From Paraburkholderia oxyphila NBRC 105797 (GTDB lineage Bacteria > Pseudomonadota > Gammaproteobacteria > Burkholderiales > Burkholderiaceae): 40,993 nt of DNA. Where the stretch lies: the NCBI RefSeq assembly GCF_000685075.1, contig NZ_BAYD01000094.1, forward strand, positions 1 through 40,993, in the 5' to 3' direction. The position numbers were made by a program, and so were the translations under genes. Positions 7,274 to 15,553 of this stretch are shown here, piece by piece (the stretch's first letter is position 1; every line of letters begins with the position of its first letter). The notes below the pieces were generated by a model. That model was not told where the DNA came from, searched no databases, and saw only the letters and a program-made list of their open reading frames with translations.

Positions 7274-8032
7274 TCAGACGATCGAGGTCACATGGGCAAG
7301 CTCCGCCGAGATGGCTGCCGCGCGCTCGGTCAGCACGGGTGCGAGGCGCGTCATCACGCGCTTTGTCATGCGCGCGGCTGGCGCCGCCAGCGCGACGCAC
7401 GCGAGCGTTTCTCCACGGCTGTTCACGATGGGTGCCGCCAGCGCATGCAGGTGCGGTTCGTACTCCTCCATATCCTGCGCATAGCCGCGCTCGCGCGTGC
7501 GTTCGAGCTCGGCCAGGAGCGCGTCGCGCTCGATCAGCGTGTTCGGCGTGCGCGCCACGAGCTTCACGCGCGCGAGGTAGTCGTCGAGCGCGGCTTCGGG
7601 CAAACGCGCGAGCCATGCCTTGCCCGCCGCCGTGCAGTACATCGGCACGTGCTCGCCCAGATCCGCCGCGACGCGGTTGGGCAGCGGGCTCTCGTAGACC
7701 TGCAGCACGACCATCTCGTCGCTGCGGCCCACCGTGAAATGAATCGTTTCCGAAGTGCTCTTCCACAGCTGCAGCAAATGCGGCCTTGCGGCCTCGAGCG
7801 GCGGAAAGCTGTTCTGCTGCGCGGCCGCCAGCGCGAGGATCGCATTGCTCAGGCGATAGCGCCGCGTCGTGGGGTTCTGCGCAACGAAGTCGTATTCCGC
7901 ATACGTTTTGAGGATGCGGTGCACGATCACCTTGTCAATGCCGGTGCGTTGCGCGATTTCGGTCACTCCGAGATCGGAGCCTGCGTTGACGAACTGCTGG
8001 AGCACGTCGAGAGACTTTGCAAGGGTTTTCAT
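7274..8032 (-). CDS. IclR-family transcriptional regulator
   Basis: A 252-residue regulator with the ATG at 8032 as start (MKTLAKSLDVLQQFV). A GTG at 8053 is in frame but overlaps a good plus-strand -35 box, which makes it less likely. The N-terminal winged helix (residues about 1-65) has LGVTEIAQRTGIDKVIVHRILKTY followed by YRLSNAILAL. The C-terminal IclR effector domain includes PMYCTAAGKAWLARLP and RGYAQDMEEYEPHLHALAAPI, the usual ligand-pocket segments. IclR proteins typically control one catabolic operon and often their own gene. It is divergent from the aminotransferase/ABC operon and upstream of the aldehyde dehydrogenase; a shared operator sequence suggests that it also controls the porin. 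Confidence 0.92.
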   Translation of the reverse strand: MKTLAKSLDVLQQFVNAGSDLGVTEIAQRTGIDKVIVHRILKTYAEYDFVAQNPTTRRYRLSNAILALAAAQQNSFPPLEAARPHLLQLWKSTSETIHFTVGRSDEMVVLQVYESPLPNRVAADLGEHVPMYCTAAGKAWLARLPEAALDDYLARVKLVARTPNTLIERDALLAELERTRERGYAQDMEEYEPHLHALAAPIVNSRGETLACVALAAPAARMTKRVMTRLAPVLTERAAAISAELAHVTSIV

Positions 8033-8046
8033 GAATGGGTTCCGGC

Positions 8047-8075
8047 TTGACACACAAACAGCAGCTTACCATACT
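8047..8075 (+). promoter_or_regulatory. Candidate sigma-70 promoter of the aminotransferase/ABC operon
   Basis: TTGACA at 8047-8052 is a perfect -35 box and CATACT at 8070-8075 is a 4-of-6 match to the -10 box, with 17 bases between them. Transcription would start near 8082, so the operator at 8091-8116 would lie just downstream, as expected for repression. Confidence 0.5.
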
Positions 8076-8090
8076 GTTTTAACGATGTGT

Positions 8091-8116
8091 CAACACTGTT
8101 TATATTATATCAACAC
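8091..8116. promoter_or_regulatory. Candidate IclR operator in the divergent promoter region
   Basis: CAACACTGTTT (8091-8101) runs into GTTTATATTATATCAACAC (8098-8116), the counterpart of the porin-side element at 5608-5632. The core is a near-perfect dyad. On the minus strand it contains a TATAAT hexamer (8109-8104) that could be the -10 box of the IclR gene, so occupancy would also give autoregulation. Confidence 0.65.
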
Positions 8117-8181
8117 AAAACAGCGTGCAACACAGCACAGAAGCGACGTAACGATCAACATCCTCATCGGAGACAAGCAAC

Positions 8182-9552
8182 GTGTTCAGCAACCAGTCCG
8201 TGGACCGCAGCGCCATCGCGGCCGACAACGCCCGCTATATCTGGCACCCGATGGCAGCGCCCGCCGCCACCGAGGCCGCCCTGCCCACGATCATCACGCA
8301 GGGCGAAGGCGTGTTCGTGCAAGACATCGACGGCAAGCGCTATCTCGACTGCACCGCGGGCCTCTGGTGCGTGAACGTGGGTCATGGCCGCCCCGAGATC
8401 AAGCAGGCCATCGTCGACCAGCTCGATCAGATCGCCTATTACGGCACCTTCTCCAATCTTTCGAACCCGCCTTCCATCGCCCTTTCGGCGCGCCTCATCA
8501 AGATGCTCGCGCCGGAAAAGATGGCTCGCGTGATGTACGGCTCGGGTGGCTCGGACGCGAACGAAACCGCGTTCAAGCTCGCACGCCAGTACTGGAAGCT
8601 CAGCGGCAAGCCCGAGAAGACCAAGATCTTCTCGCTCAAGCACGGCTATCACGGGCTGCACTTCGGCGGCATGTCGGCGGGCGGTAACATCATGTGGCGA
8701 CGCGCGTACGAGCCGATGCTGCCGGGCTTTTTCCAGGCCGAGGCGCCGTATCTGTACCGCAATCCGTGGACCGACGACCCCGAGCGGCTCGTCGATCTCT
8801 GCATCGACGACCTCGAGCGCGAGATCCTGCATCAAGGCGCGGACACCGTGGCCGCCTTCGTCGCGGAGCCCGTGCAGGGCGCGGGCGGGCTGATCGTGCC
8901 GCCCGCGCGCTACTGGCCCCGCCTGCGCGAACTGTGCGACCGCCACGACGTCCTGTTGATCGCCGACGAAGTCGTCACCGGCTTCGGGCGCACCGGTTCG
9001 ATGTTCGGCGCGCGGGCATGGGGCGTCGCGCCCGACATCATGAACTTCGCCAAGGGCATCAATTCGGCTTACGTGCCGCTCGGCGCCACCGTCGTCAACG
9101 AACGCGTCGCGCGCGCATGGGACACCGACCATCCGCTCGCAACCATCATGCACGGCTACACATACTCCGGCCATCCGCTCGCCTGCGCTGCGGCGCTCGC
9201 GAACCTCGACATCGTCGAGCGCGAGGACCTGCCGGGCAACGCCGCTCGCCAGGGCGAATATTTCCTCGCACGCCTGAGGGAATTGCTCGACTATAAGCAG
9301 GTGGGCGAAGTGCGCGGCAAGGGCCTGATGCTCGGCATCGAGCTCGTGCTCGACAAGGCGACGAAAGCACCCTTGCCGCCAACCCATCCGGCCTCGAAGA
9401 AGCTCTACGCCACGCTATGCGCCCAAGGGCTCCTCGTGCGCATCGCCGGCAACAAAATCATTCTCTCGCCTCCGCTCACGTTCGAGAAAGAACACGTCGA
9501 GCGTTGCATGAACGGCTTGCATGCGGCCTTTGAAGCGATCGCCGCGGACTGA
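8182..9552 (+). CDS. Class-III omega-amino acid--pyruvate-type aminotransferase
   Basis: A 456-residue PLP enzyme of the aminotransferase class-III family. The GTG start at 8182 is preceded by GGAGA (8169-8173). The protein shows YIWHPMAA near the start, the GSGGSDANETAFKLARQYW phosphate-binding segment, DEVVTGFGRTGSMFGA and the PLP lysine Lys291 in NFAKGINSAYVPLGA. This wording is close to omega-amino acid:pyruvate aminotransferases, which convert beta-alanine, related omega-amino acids or primary amines plus pyruvate to the semialdehyde plus alanine. It is the first gene of a plus-strand operon running to 16357 and is divergent from the IclR regulator. The aldehyde dehydrogenase at 5739 is the obvious next enzyme for its product. 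Confidence 0.92.
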   Translation: MFSNQSVDRSAIAADNARYIWHPMAAPAATEAALPTIITQGEGVFVQDIDGKRYLDCTAGLWCVNVGHGRPEIKQAIVDQLDQIAYYGTFSNLSNPPSIALSARLIKMLAPEKMARVMYGSGGSDANETAFKLARQYWKLSGKPEKTKIFSLKHGYHGLHFGGMSAGGNIMWRRAYEPMLPGFFQAEAPYLYRNPWTDDPERLVDLCIDDLEREILHQGADTVAAFVAEPVQGAGGLIVPPARYWPRLRELCDRHDVLLIADEVVTGFGRTGSMFGARAWGVAPDIMNFAKGINSAYVPLGATVVNERVARAWDTDHPLATIMHGYTYSGHPLACAAALANLDIVEREDLPGNAARQGEYFLARLRELLDYKQVGEVRGKGLMLGIELVLDKATKAPLPPTHPASKKLYATLCAQGLLVRIAGNKIILSPPLTFEKEHVERCMNGLHAAFEAIAAD

Positions 9553-9678
9553 AGCCCGACCGACATACGACTGAAGATCGATACACGACTGAATCCCATG
9601 ACTGGATCCCGATTGGCGTGGCAGACAGACGACGTAGCGGGTCGACTGAATGCCCGGCAAGCGGGCAGGAGAATAGAC

Positions 9679-10587
9679 GTGCAAGCTGATTTGAATATGC
9701 GGCGCGAAGCGGCGGCCATGCCTCCCGCGGGCGCGAACCCCGCACGGAGCGCGGCGAACCCGGGCGCGGCGACAAGCGGCCCCGAAAACCGCAGCGCCGG
9801 CACGCCCGGCGCCCTCTTGAAGGTGCAGCACATTGCCAAGGCGCTCGGCGAAGGCGCCATGCGCAACCCGATCATCGGCGACCTGAGCTTCGAGGCGCTC
9901 GAAGGCGAGTTCCTCTCGATCGTCGGGCCGTCCGGCTGCGGCAAGACCACGCTGCTGATGTGCCTCGCGGGCCTGTATCGCGTGGACAGCGGCGTGGTCG
10001 AGTTCGGCGGCAAGCCCGTCGACGGGCCGCCCGCCGGAGTATCGGTCGTGTTCCAGGATTACAGCCGCTCGCTGCTGCCCTGGAAGAACAACCTGCAGAA
10101 CGTCGTGTTCGGCATGAAGCGGGTTCACGACATGAGCCGCGCCGACAAGCTCGCGTATGCGCACGAGCTGCTCGCGAATGTGGGCCTGAAAGGCTTCGAG
10201 CGCCACTATCCGTGGCAGGTCTCGGGCGGCATGCAGCAGCGCATCGCAATCGCACGCGGCCTCGCGGCGCGCTCGCAACTGCTGCTGCTCGACGAGCCGC
10301 TCGCCGCCGTCGACGCGCAAACGCGCGCCGACATCCAGGACCTGCTGCTCGACCTCGCGCGCCGCTACAAGCAAACCTGCGTGCTCGTGACCCACGACGT
10401 CGACGAAGCCGTCTACATGGCCGACCGCATCGTCGTGCTCTCGAAGCGCCCGACGGTGGTCGCGCAGCAGATCAAGGTTTCGCTGGCGCGGCCGCGCACG
10501 CAGCTGGAAACCCGCGAGGAACGCGAGTTCCTCGACCTGCGCCATCAGGTCGTCACGCTGATCCAGTCCATGCGCACGCCGCACTGA
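9679..10587 (+). CDS. ABC transporter ATP-binding protein (nitrate/sulfonate/taurine type)
   Basis: The frame is open from an ATG at 9598, but that ATG lacks a ribosome binding site. The GTG at 9679 has AGGAGA at 9667-9672, which gives a 302-residue protein and is my preferred start. After a low-complexity Ala/Pro/Gly-rich leader of about 45 residues come Walker A (GPSGCGKTT near residue 83), the Q-loop VFQDYSRSLLPWKNN, the ABC signature SGGMQQRIAIARGLA near residue 180, Walker B LLLLDEPLAAVD and the switch histidine in VLVTHDVDEA. The sequence follows the SsuB/TauB/NrtD pattern. It energises the two permeases encoded at 11746 and 12510. Confidence 0.93.
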   Translation: MQADLNMRREAAAMPPAGANPARSAANPGAATSGPENRSAGTPGALLKVQHIAKALGEGAMRNPIIGDLSFEALEGEFLSIVGPSGCGKTTLLMCLAGLYRVDSGVVEFGGKPVDGPPAGVSVVFQDYSRSLLPWKNNLQNVVFGMKRVHDMSRADKLAYAHELLANVGLKGFERHYPWQVSGGMQQRIAIARGLAARSQLLLLDEPLAAVDAQTRADIQDLLLDLARRYKQTCVLVTHDVDEAVYMADRIVVLSKRPTVVAQQIKVSLARPRTQLETREEREFLDLRHQVVTLIQSMRTPH

Positions 10588-10626
10588 ACGCATTCTTCAT
10601 TTCATAAAGACAGACAGGAGACAACC

Positions 10627-11607
10627 ATGTTCAAGCGCTTGATCAAGCGTGCGCTAGTGGGCGCCGCGTTCGTGGCGGCGGCCGGGCAGGCCCTCGCCGC
10701 GGACGCGCCCACGACCATCCGGATCGGCGAGATTCGCGCCGATTCGATGATCCGGATCTACTACGCGCAAAGCAAAGGCTACTTCGCTCAGGAGGGCCTC
10801 AAGCCCGAGATCGTCACGCTGGGCTCGGGGCCGGCGGTGTCGTCGGCGCTCGCGAGCGGCTCGGTCGATATCGGCTACTCGGGCATCATTCCCGTGCTGT
10901 TCGCGCGCGCACGCAACCAGCCGTTCGTGATTATCGACACGCTCGACTACGAGTACGGCGCACCCGGCAAGCAGGACACGTGGCTGATCGCCAGCAAAGC
11001 GTCGAACATTCACAGCGTGGCCGACCTGCGCGGCAAGACCGTCGCGATCAACGCAACGGGCGCCGTGTGCGAGCTGCTCGTGAAGGAGCACCTCGCGCAA
11101 GCGGGCGTGCCCTATGACTCGGTGAAGAAGATCATCGTGCCGATGCCGCAGATGGCCAGCATGCTGCAGGTCGGCAACGCGGACGCGGCCTGCATTTCCG
11201 AGCCCTTCTATGCGTCGGCGAAGATGTCGCCGAATGTCCAGGCCGTCACGCTCGGCTCGGGTGTCATCGCGAATCTCCCTCCGAACCAGCGTATCGCGCT
11301 CGACGTGCTGTTCGCGCGCGAGGACTGGGTCAAGAGCCATGCGGACGTGCTGCAGCGCTTTAACCGCGTCCTCGATCGCGCGAGCGCCGACTTCCGCGCC
11401 AACCCCGCCCTCTATCAGCAATGGCTCGTGAGCGAGTTCAAGCTCGCGCCGGATCTCGCGCAACAGGTCACGCACTATTTCGACTGGGGCTCTCTCACGC
11501 CCGACGCCGCCTCGCTGCGCCCGCTCACCGACGCGATGGTGCACTACGGCCTGCTGCACGCGCCGCTCGACCCCGCCACGCTCGTGGCAGCCGGCGCCGC
11601 GAAATAA
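10627..11607 (+). CDS. ABC transporter substrate-binding protein (NMT1/SsuA-like)
   Basis: A 326-residue periplasmic binding protein that begins at an ATG with CAGGAGACA just upstream. Residues 1-24 are a signal peptide ending LAA/DAPTTI. The first domain has IRIGEIRADSMIRIYYAQSKGYFAQEGLKPEIV, the standard opening of the NMT1/THI5 and SsuA/TauA families, followed by LGSGPAVSSALASGSVDIGYSG. Members of this family bind nitrate, sulfonates, taurine, pyrimidines or other small anionic or zwitterionic compounds. The neighbouring aminotransferases favour an amino compound here, but the ligand cannot be read from the sequence. Confidence 0.92.
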   Translation: MFKRLIKRALVGAAFVAAAGQALAADAPTTIRIGEIRADSMIRIYYAQSKGYFAQEGLKPEIVTLGSGPAVSSALASGSVDIGYSGIIPVLFARARNQPFVIIDTLDYEYGAPGKQDTWLIASKASNIHSVADLRGKTVAINATGAVCELLVKEHLAQAGVPYDSVKKIIVPMPQMASMLQVGNADAACISEPFYASAKMSPNVQAVTLGSGVIANLPPNQRIALDVLFAREDWVKSHADVLQRFNRVLDRASADFRANPALYQQWLVSEFKLAPDLAQQVTHYFDWGSLTPDAASLRPLTDAMVHYGLLHAPLDPATLVAAGAAK

Positions 11608-11745
11608 CCTTGAACCGGGCGCAAGCAGCCGCGAGGCTGTGCGCCGCGCATGCCGCATGCGGGCCAGTCCAGCCACACCCAGGCCGGCAGCGGCGCGCGG
11701 CAACGCTCACGCAAGCACCGCAGGTGACGCTATGAAGGTGACGCA

Positions 11746-12513
11746 ATGAAACAGTGGATCAAGCCATGTATCGGGTTCGCAGCCGGTTGCGCGGTCTGGC
11801 AACTGGTCGTGTGGACCGGACATGTCCCGAAGGAATACATGCCCGGCGTGGGCACCGCGTTCGAGGCGCTCGTCGGCCAGCTGCGCTCCGCCGAGTTCTG
11901 GCAGAACGAGCCGCTCACGCTGATGCGCACGGCCATTGGCCTCGTTGCCGCCGTCGCGCTCGGCTTCGGCACCGCCGTGCTATCGGCGCGCTACCGCCTC
12001 GTTGAAGACGCGCTGCGCCCCCTCGTCAATATCATGCGCTCGCTGCCGCCCGCGGCGATCGTGCCGCTCTCGATCTTCGCGCTCGGGCTCGGCCTGAAGC
12101 TCTTTCTCTTCATCGTCTGCTTCTCGGGCGTCTGGACCGTCTATGTGAGCGCGGCGGCCGCGCTCGCGACCAGCGAGCCGGTGCAGCTGCGCAGCGCGCA
12201 GACGCTCGGCTACTCGGGCTGGGAAATCATGTGGCAGGTGCGCATTCCCGCCGCGATGCCGGCCATGCTGACCGGCGCGCGCCTCGCGGTCGCGGACTGC
12301 CTGATCGCCACCATCGCGGCGGAGATGCTGGCCGGCAGCAACGGCATCGGCTTCATGCTGTACGACAGCGCGTTCACGATGCATACGACCGACACGTTCG
12401 CACTCCTTGTGGTTGCGGGCGTCAACGGATTGCTGTTCAACCAGGCGGTGTTGCGCCTGCGCGCCAGCATGGTCCGGTGGCACGATCAGTTCACGAAAAT
12501 GGTGCAAGCATGA
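11746..12513 (+). CDS. ABC transporter permease (SsuC/TauC-like), first copy
   Basis: A 255-residue inner-membrane permease starting at an ATG preceded by AAGGTGACGC. It has about six hydrophobic segments and the BPD-type cytoplasmic coupling loop, EPVQLRSAQTLGYSGWEIMWQVRIPAAMPAMLTGARLAVADCL, which docks on the ATPase. The gene overlaps the second permease by four bases (ATGA), so the two are translationally coupled and probably form a heterodimeric channel. Nitrate/taurine-type importers more often have one permease gene that forms a homodimer, so the pair is a mild departure from the usual layout. Confidence 0.92.
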   Translation: MKQWIKPCIGFAAGCAVWQLVVWTGHVPKEYMPGVGTAFEALVGQLRSAEFWQNEPLTLMRTAIGLVAAVALGFGTAVLSARYRLVEDALRPLVNIMRSLPPAAIVPLSIFALGLGLKLFLFIVCFSGVWTVYVSAAAALATSEPVQLRSAQTLGYSGWEIMWQVRIPAAMPAMLTGARLAVADCLIATIAAEMLAGSNGIGFMLYDSAFTMHTTDTFALLVVAGVNGLLFNQAVLRLRASMVRWHDQFTKMVQA

Positions 12514-13277
12514 AGCGTCTCACTCGACGGATCAACTGGCCCGGCATCGTGCTGCTCGCGGTGCTGGGCGCCGCCTGGGAAATCTCGGCGCGCTGGATCG
12601 GCTCGCCGAACTTTCCCGGTCTCTTCGACGTGGTCGGCGCGCTCTACCGGCACGCGGGCGATCTCACCCAGGCGCTGGGCGTCACCCTCGTGCGGGCCGG
12701 CGCGGGCTTTGCGCTCGCGCTCGTGACGATGTTGCCGCTCGGCATTTGCCTTGGCCGCCTGCGCGCGCTCGGCGCATTCTTCGAGCCGCTGATCGACCTC
12801 GTGCGACCGTTGCCGCCGCTCGCCATCGTGCCGGTCGTGATGCTGTTCGCGGGCACCGGCAACGCGGCCAAGATTCTGGTCGTGTTCTATGGCGCCGCGT
12901 TTCCCATCCTCATCAACGCCATCGACGCCACCCGCGCCACCCATCCCCTGCTCGTGAACGTGGCGCGCTCGATCGGCCTCTCGCGCAGCGAGATCATGTG
13001 GCGCATCGACCTGCCCGCCGCCCTGCCGCAGATCGTGAGCGGCATCCGCATCAGCGTCGCGCTCTCGCTGCTCATCAGCGTCAGCGCCGAAATGCTGCTC
13101 TCGACCAACGGCATCGGCAATTTCATCGTCGAAGCCCAGCAGCAGTTCGAGATCGCCGCGGGGCTCGCGACGATTCTCGTGATCGCGGTCGCGGCGCTGT
13201 GCATCGAAACCGTTTTTTACCGCATCGAGCGGCGGCTGCTCGCCTGGCATCATCAGCGCGTTGCGCTAGGCCGCTAG
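12510..13277 (+). CDS. ABC transporter permease (SsuC/TauC-like), second copy
   Basis: A 255-residue permease whose ATG overlaps the stop codon of the previous gene. It has the same length and architecture as its neighbour, with the coupling loop HPLLVNVARSIGLSRSEIMWRIDLPAALPQIVSGIRISVALSLL and the later segment AEMLLSTNGIGNFIVEAQQQFE. The two permeases are related but clearly diverged, so they do not look like a recent duplication. It is the last transporter gene of the operon; the second aminotransferase follows 48 bases later. Confidence 0.92.
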   Translation: MKRLTRRINWPGIVLLAVLGAAWEISARWIGSPNFPGLFDVVGALYRHAGDLTQALGVTLVRAGAGFALALVTMLPLGICLGRLRALGAFFEPLIDLVRPLPPLAIVPVVMLFAGTGNAAKILVVFYGAAFPILINAIDATRATHPLLVNVARSIGLSRSEIMWRIDLPAALPQIVSGIRISVALSLLISVSAEMLLSTNGIGNFIVEAQQQFEIAAGLATILVIAVAALCIETVFYRIERRLLAWHHQRVALGR

Positions 13278-13325
13278 GCCTGCCAGGATTTCGCTGCTCT
13301 ACTCATCACAGCAAGAGAGATTTTC

Positions 13326-14720
13326 ATGTCGATTAGTATTCCTGATTCTGTTATCGATTCGTCCCGCCTCGACGCATTGCTCGAACGGGAGCAGCAACGC
13401 TTTGCGGCGCGGCATCCGCGCTCGGCCGAACTCTATGCGCGCGGCCGCGAGGTGTATCTGTACGGCACGCCGCTGCACTGGATGCAGCTGTGGCCGGGCG
13501 CGCATCCGGTCTACATGCGCGACGCGCAAGGCGCGCATCTGCGCGACGTCGACGGCAATGAGTTCGTCGACCTCTGCCTTGGCGACACCGGCTCGATGTT
13601 CGGCCACTCGCATCCGGCCATCGCCGACGCCATCGCCCGCCAGGCGCACCGCGGCGTGACCGCCATGCTGCCGTCCGAGGATGGCGTATGGGTTGGCGAA
13701 GCATTGAGCCGACGCTTCGGCTTGCCCTACTGGCAGCTCGCGACTTCCGCTTCGGATGCCAACCGCTTCGCGCTGCGGCTCGCGCGCCTCGTGACGGGGC
13801 GCGACAAGATCCTCGTCTTCAACGGCAATTACCACGGCTCCGTGGACGAGACGCAGGTCGAATTCGATGCGCAAGGCCGCATGCGGACTCGCACCAATGT
13901 CACCGCCAACGGCATGGATCACGAGCGTCTCGTGCGCCTCGTCGAGTTCAACGACATCGAGGCGCTCGAGCGCGAGCTCTCGCATGGCGACGTGGCCTGC
14001 GTGATCACCGAGCCGATGATGACCAACATCGGCATGGTGCCCGTCGCGCCTGGCTACCACGCTGCGCTGCGCGAGATCACGCGGCGCCACGGCACGCTGC
14101 TGCTGATCGACGAGACCCATACGATCTCGACTGGCCCCGGCGGCTGCACGCACGCCTGGGGGCTCGAGCCCGATATCTTCGTGCTCGGCAAGGCCATCGC
14201 GGGCGGCATTCCTTCCGCCGTGTACGGCGTGACCGAAGCCGTCGCGCAACGCGTCTGGGCAGCCAAGCCGCCGGTGTGGGCCGGCGGCGAGAAGCGCAAC
14301 AACCACTCGGGGTTCGGCGGCACGCTGGTGGGCAACCAGCTCACGATCGCGGGCCTGCGCGCCACGCTCGAACACGTGATGACCGACGAGAACTACGCGC
14401 ACATGATCGAAATGGCGACGCGCATTGCGCGCAGCGTCGAAGCGGATATTGCAAAGCACGCGCTGCCCTGGCACCTCACGCAAGTTGGCGCCCGCGCCGA
14501 ATACATGTTCATGCCGCAGCCGCCGCGCAACGGCAGCGAAGCGAAGGCCGGACGCAACGGGCCGCTCGAGGCGTTCATCCATCTGTACCTGCTGAACCGG
14601 GGCGTGCTCATCACGCCGTTCCACAACATGATGCTCGCCTGCCCTCAACTCGCGCCGGGCGACGTGGACCAGCACAACCGCGCATTCTCCGAGTGCCTGG
14701 CCGAGCTCGTGGGAGGCTGA
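13326..14720 (+). CDS. Class-III aminotransferase, glutamate-1-semialdehyde aminomutase-like
   Basis: A 464-residue PLP enzyme starting at an ATG preceded by AAGAGA. It belongs to the aminotransferase class-III family in the branch that resembles glutamate-1-semialdehyde 2,1-aminomutase: VYMRDAQGAHLRDVDGNEFVDLCLGDTGSMFGHSHPAIADAI near the start, NGNYHGSVDE, LLLIDETHTISTGPGG and the PLP lysine Lys289 in VLGKAIAGGIPSAVYG. It lacks the exact haem-pathway HemL wording and sits in a catabolic operon, so it is more likely a catabolic amine or amino-acid aminotransferase. Two different class-III aminotransferases in one operon suggest either two amino groups on the substrate or two successive transaminations. 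The next gene starts two bases after its stop. Confidence 0.85.
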   Translation: MSISIPDSVIDSSRLDALLEREQQRFAARHPRSAELYARGREVYLYGTPLHWMQLWPGAHPVYMRDAQGAHLRDVDGNEFVDLCLGDTGSMFGHSHPAIADAIARQAHRGVTAMLPSEDGVWVGEALSRRFGLPYWQLATSASDANRFALRLARLVTGRDKILVFNGNYHGSVDETQVEFDAQGRMRTRTNVTANGMDHERLVRLVEFNDIEALERELSHGDVACVITEPMMTNIGMVPVAPGYHAALREITRRHGTLLLIDETHTISTGPGGCTHAWGLEPDIFVLGKAIAGGIPSAVYGVTEAVAQRVWAAKPPVWAGGEKRNNHSGFGGTLVGNQLTIAGLRATLEHVMTDENYAHMIEMATRIARSVEADIAKHALPWHLTQVGARAEYMFMPQPPRNGSEAKAGRNGPLEAFIHLYLLNRGVLITPFHNMMLACPQLAPGDVDQHNRAFSECLAELVGG

Positions 14721-14722
14721 CG

Positions 14723-15532
14723 ATGGGCCGTCTCGACAACAAGATCGCGCTCGTGACGGGCGCCGGCCAGGGCATCGGCGAGGCCATCGTCGAGCTCTTC
14801 GCGCGCGAAGGCGCGCACGTCGTGGTGAGCGACCTCGACCTCGCGCGCGCGAACGAGGTGGCCGCGCAAATCGTCCGCTCCGGCGGCCGCGCAACTGCGT
14901 GTGGGCTAGACGTGACGGACGAGCCAAGCTGGCAGCGCGCCATCGCCTGGATTCAGGCCGAGCTGGGGGGCCTCGACATTCTCGTCAACAACGCGGGCGT
15001 CGCGCTCGTGAAGTCGATCGAGGACACCTCGCTCGCGCAGTTCCGCAACGTCATGCGCGTCAATGTCGAGGGCGTGTTCCTCGGCATCAAGCACGCGGCG
15101 CCGGCGCTCGCCGCGCGCGCGAAAGGCCGCGCAACGACTGCGGCCATCGTGAACCTGGCTTCCGTGCTGGGCGTGCAAGGCATTCCGGACAACATCGCCT
15201 ACGGCACGTCGAAGGCCGCGGTCCGGCAGTTGAGCCGGTGCGCCGCGATCGAGTTCGCCGAGCGCGACACGCCGATCCGCGTGAATGCGGTGCTGCCCGC
15301 TGTCACCGATACCCCCATGGTGCGCCGGGAAATCGAGGAATGGGCGGAGCTCGGCACCTTCGGCACGCGCGATGTGGAGGCCACGCGCGCCGCGTTCGGT
15401 GCGCGCGTGCCGCTCAAGCGTATCGGCAGCGCGGCCGAGATCGCTTATACCGTGCTCTTCGCCGCTTCAGACGAGAGCTCTTTCACGACCGGCGCCGAAT
15501 ACGCCGTAGACGGCGGACGGCTGGCCGTCTGA
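14723..15532 (+). CDS. Short-chain dehydrogenase/reductase (SDR)
   Basis: A 269-residue classical SDR starting two bases after the preceding stop; its ribosome binding site GGGAGG lies inside the end of that gene. It shows the cofactor motif TGAGQGIG, NNAG (residues LVNNAGVAL), the catalytic serine in NLASVLG and the Y-x-x-x-K motif in YGTSKAA. These enzymes interconvert alcohols and ketones with NAD(P). It precedes a second SDR gene by 21 bases; the two proteins are only moderately similar, so they probably act on different intermediates or different enantiomers. Confidence 0.92.
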   Translation: MGRLDNKIALVTGAGQGIGEAIVELFAREGAHVVVSDLDLARANEVAAQIVRSGGRATACGLDVTDEPSWQRAIAWIQAELGGLDILVNNAGVALVKSIEDTSLAQFRNVMRVNVEGVFLGIKHAAPALAARAKGRATTAAIVNLASVLGVQGIPDNIAYGTSKAAVRQLSRCAAIEFAERDTPIRVNAVLPAVTDTPMVRREIEEWAELGTFGTRDVEATRAAFGARVPLKRIGSAAEIAYTVLFAASDESSFTTGAEYAVDGGRLAV

Positions 15533-15553
15533 CCCCACGCAGGAGAGAACAGA

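Noticed and set aside
9568..9650. Octamer CGACTGAA occurring three times between the aminotransferase and ABC ATPase genes
   Set aside because: The copies are irregularly spaced and the surrounding bases differ, so I treat them as coincidence rather than a repeat array.
13299..14927. Open frame of 542 codons on the minus strand
   Set aside because: Antisense to the second aminotransferase, whose PLP lysine and other motifs are intact on the plus strand.
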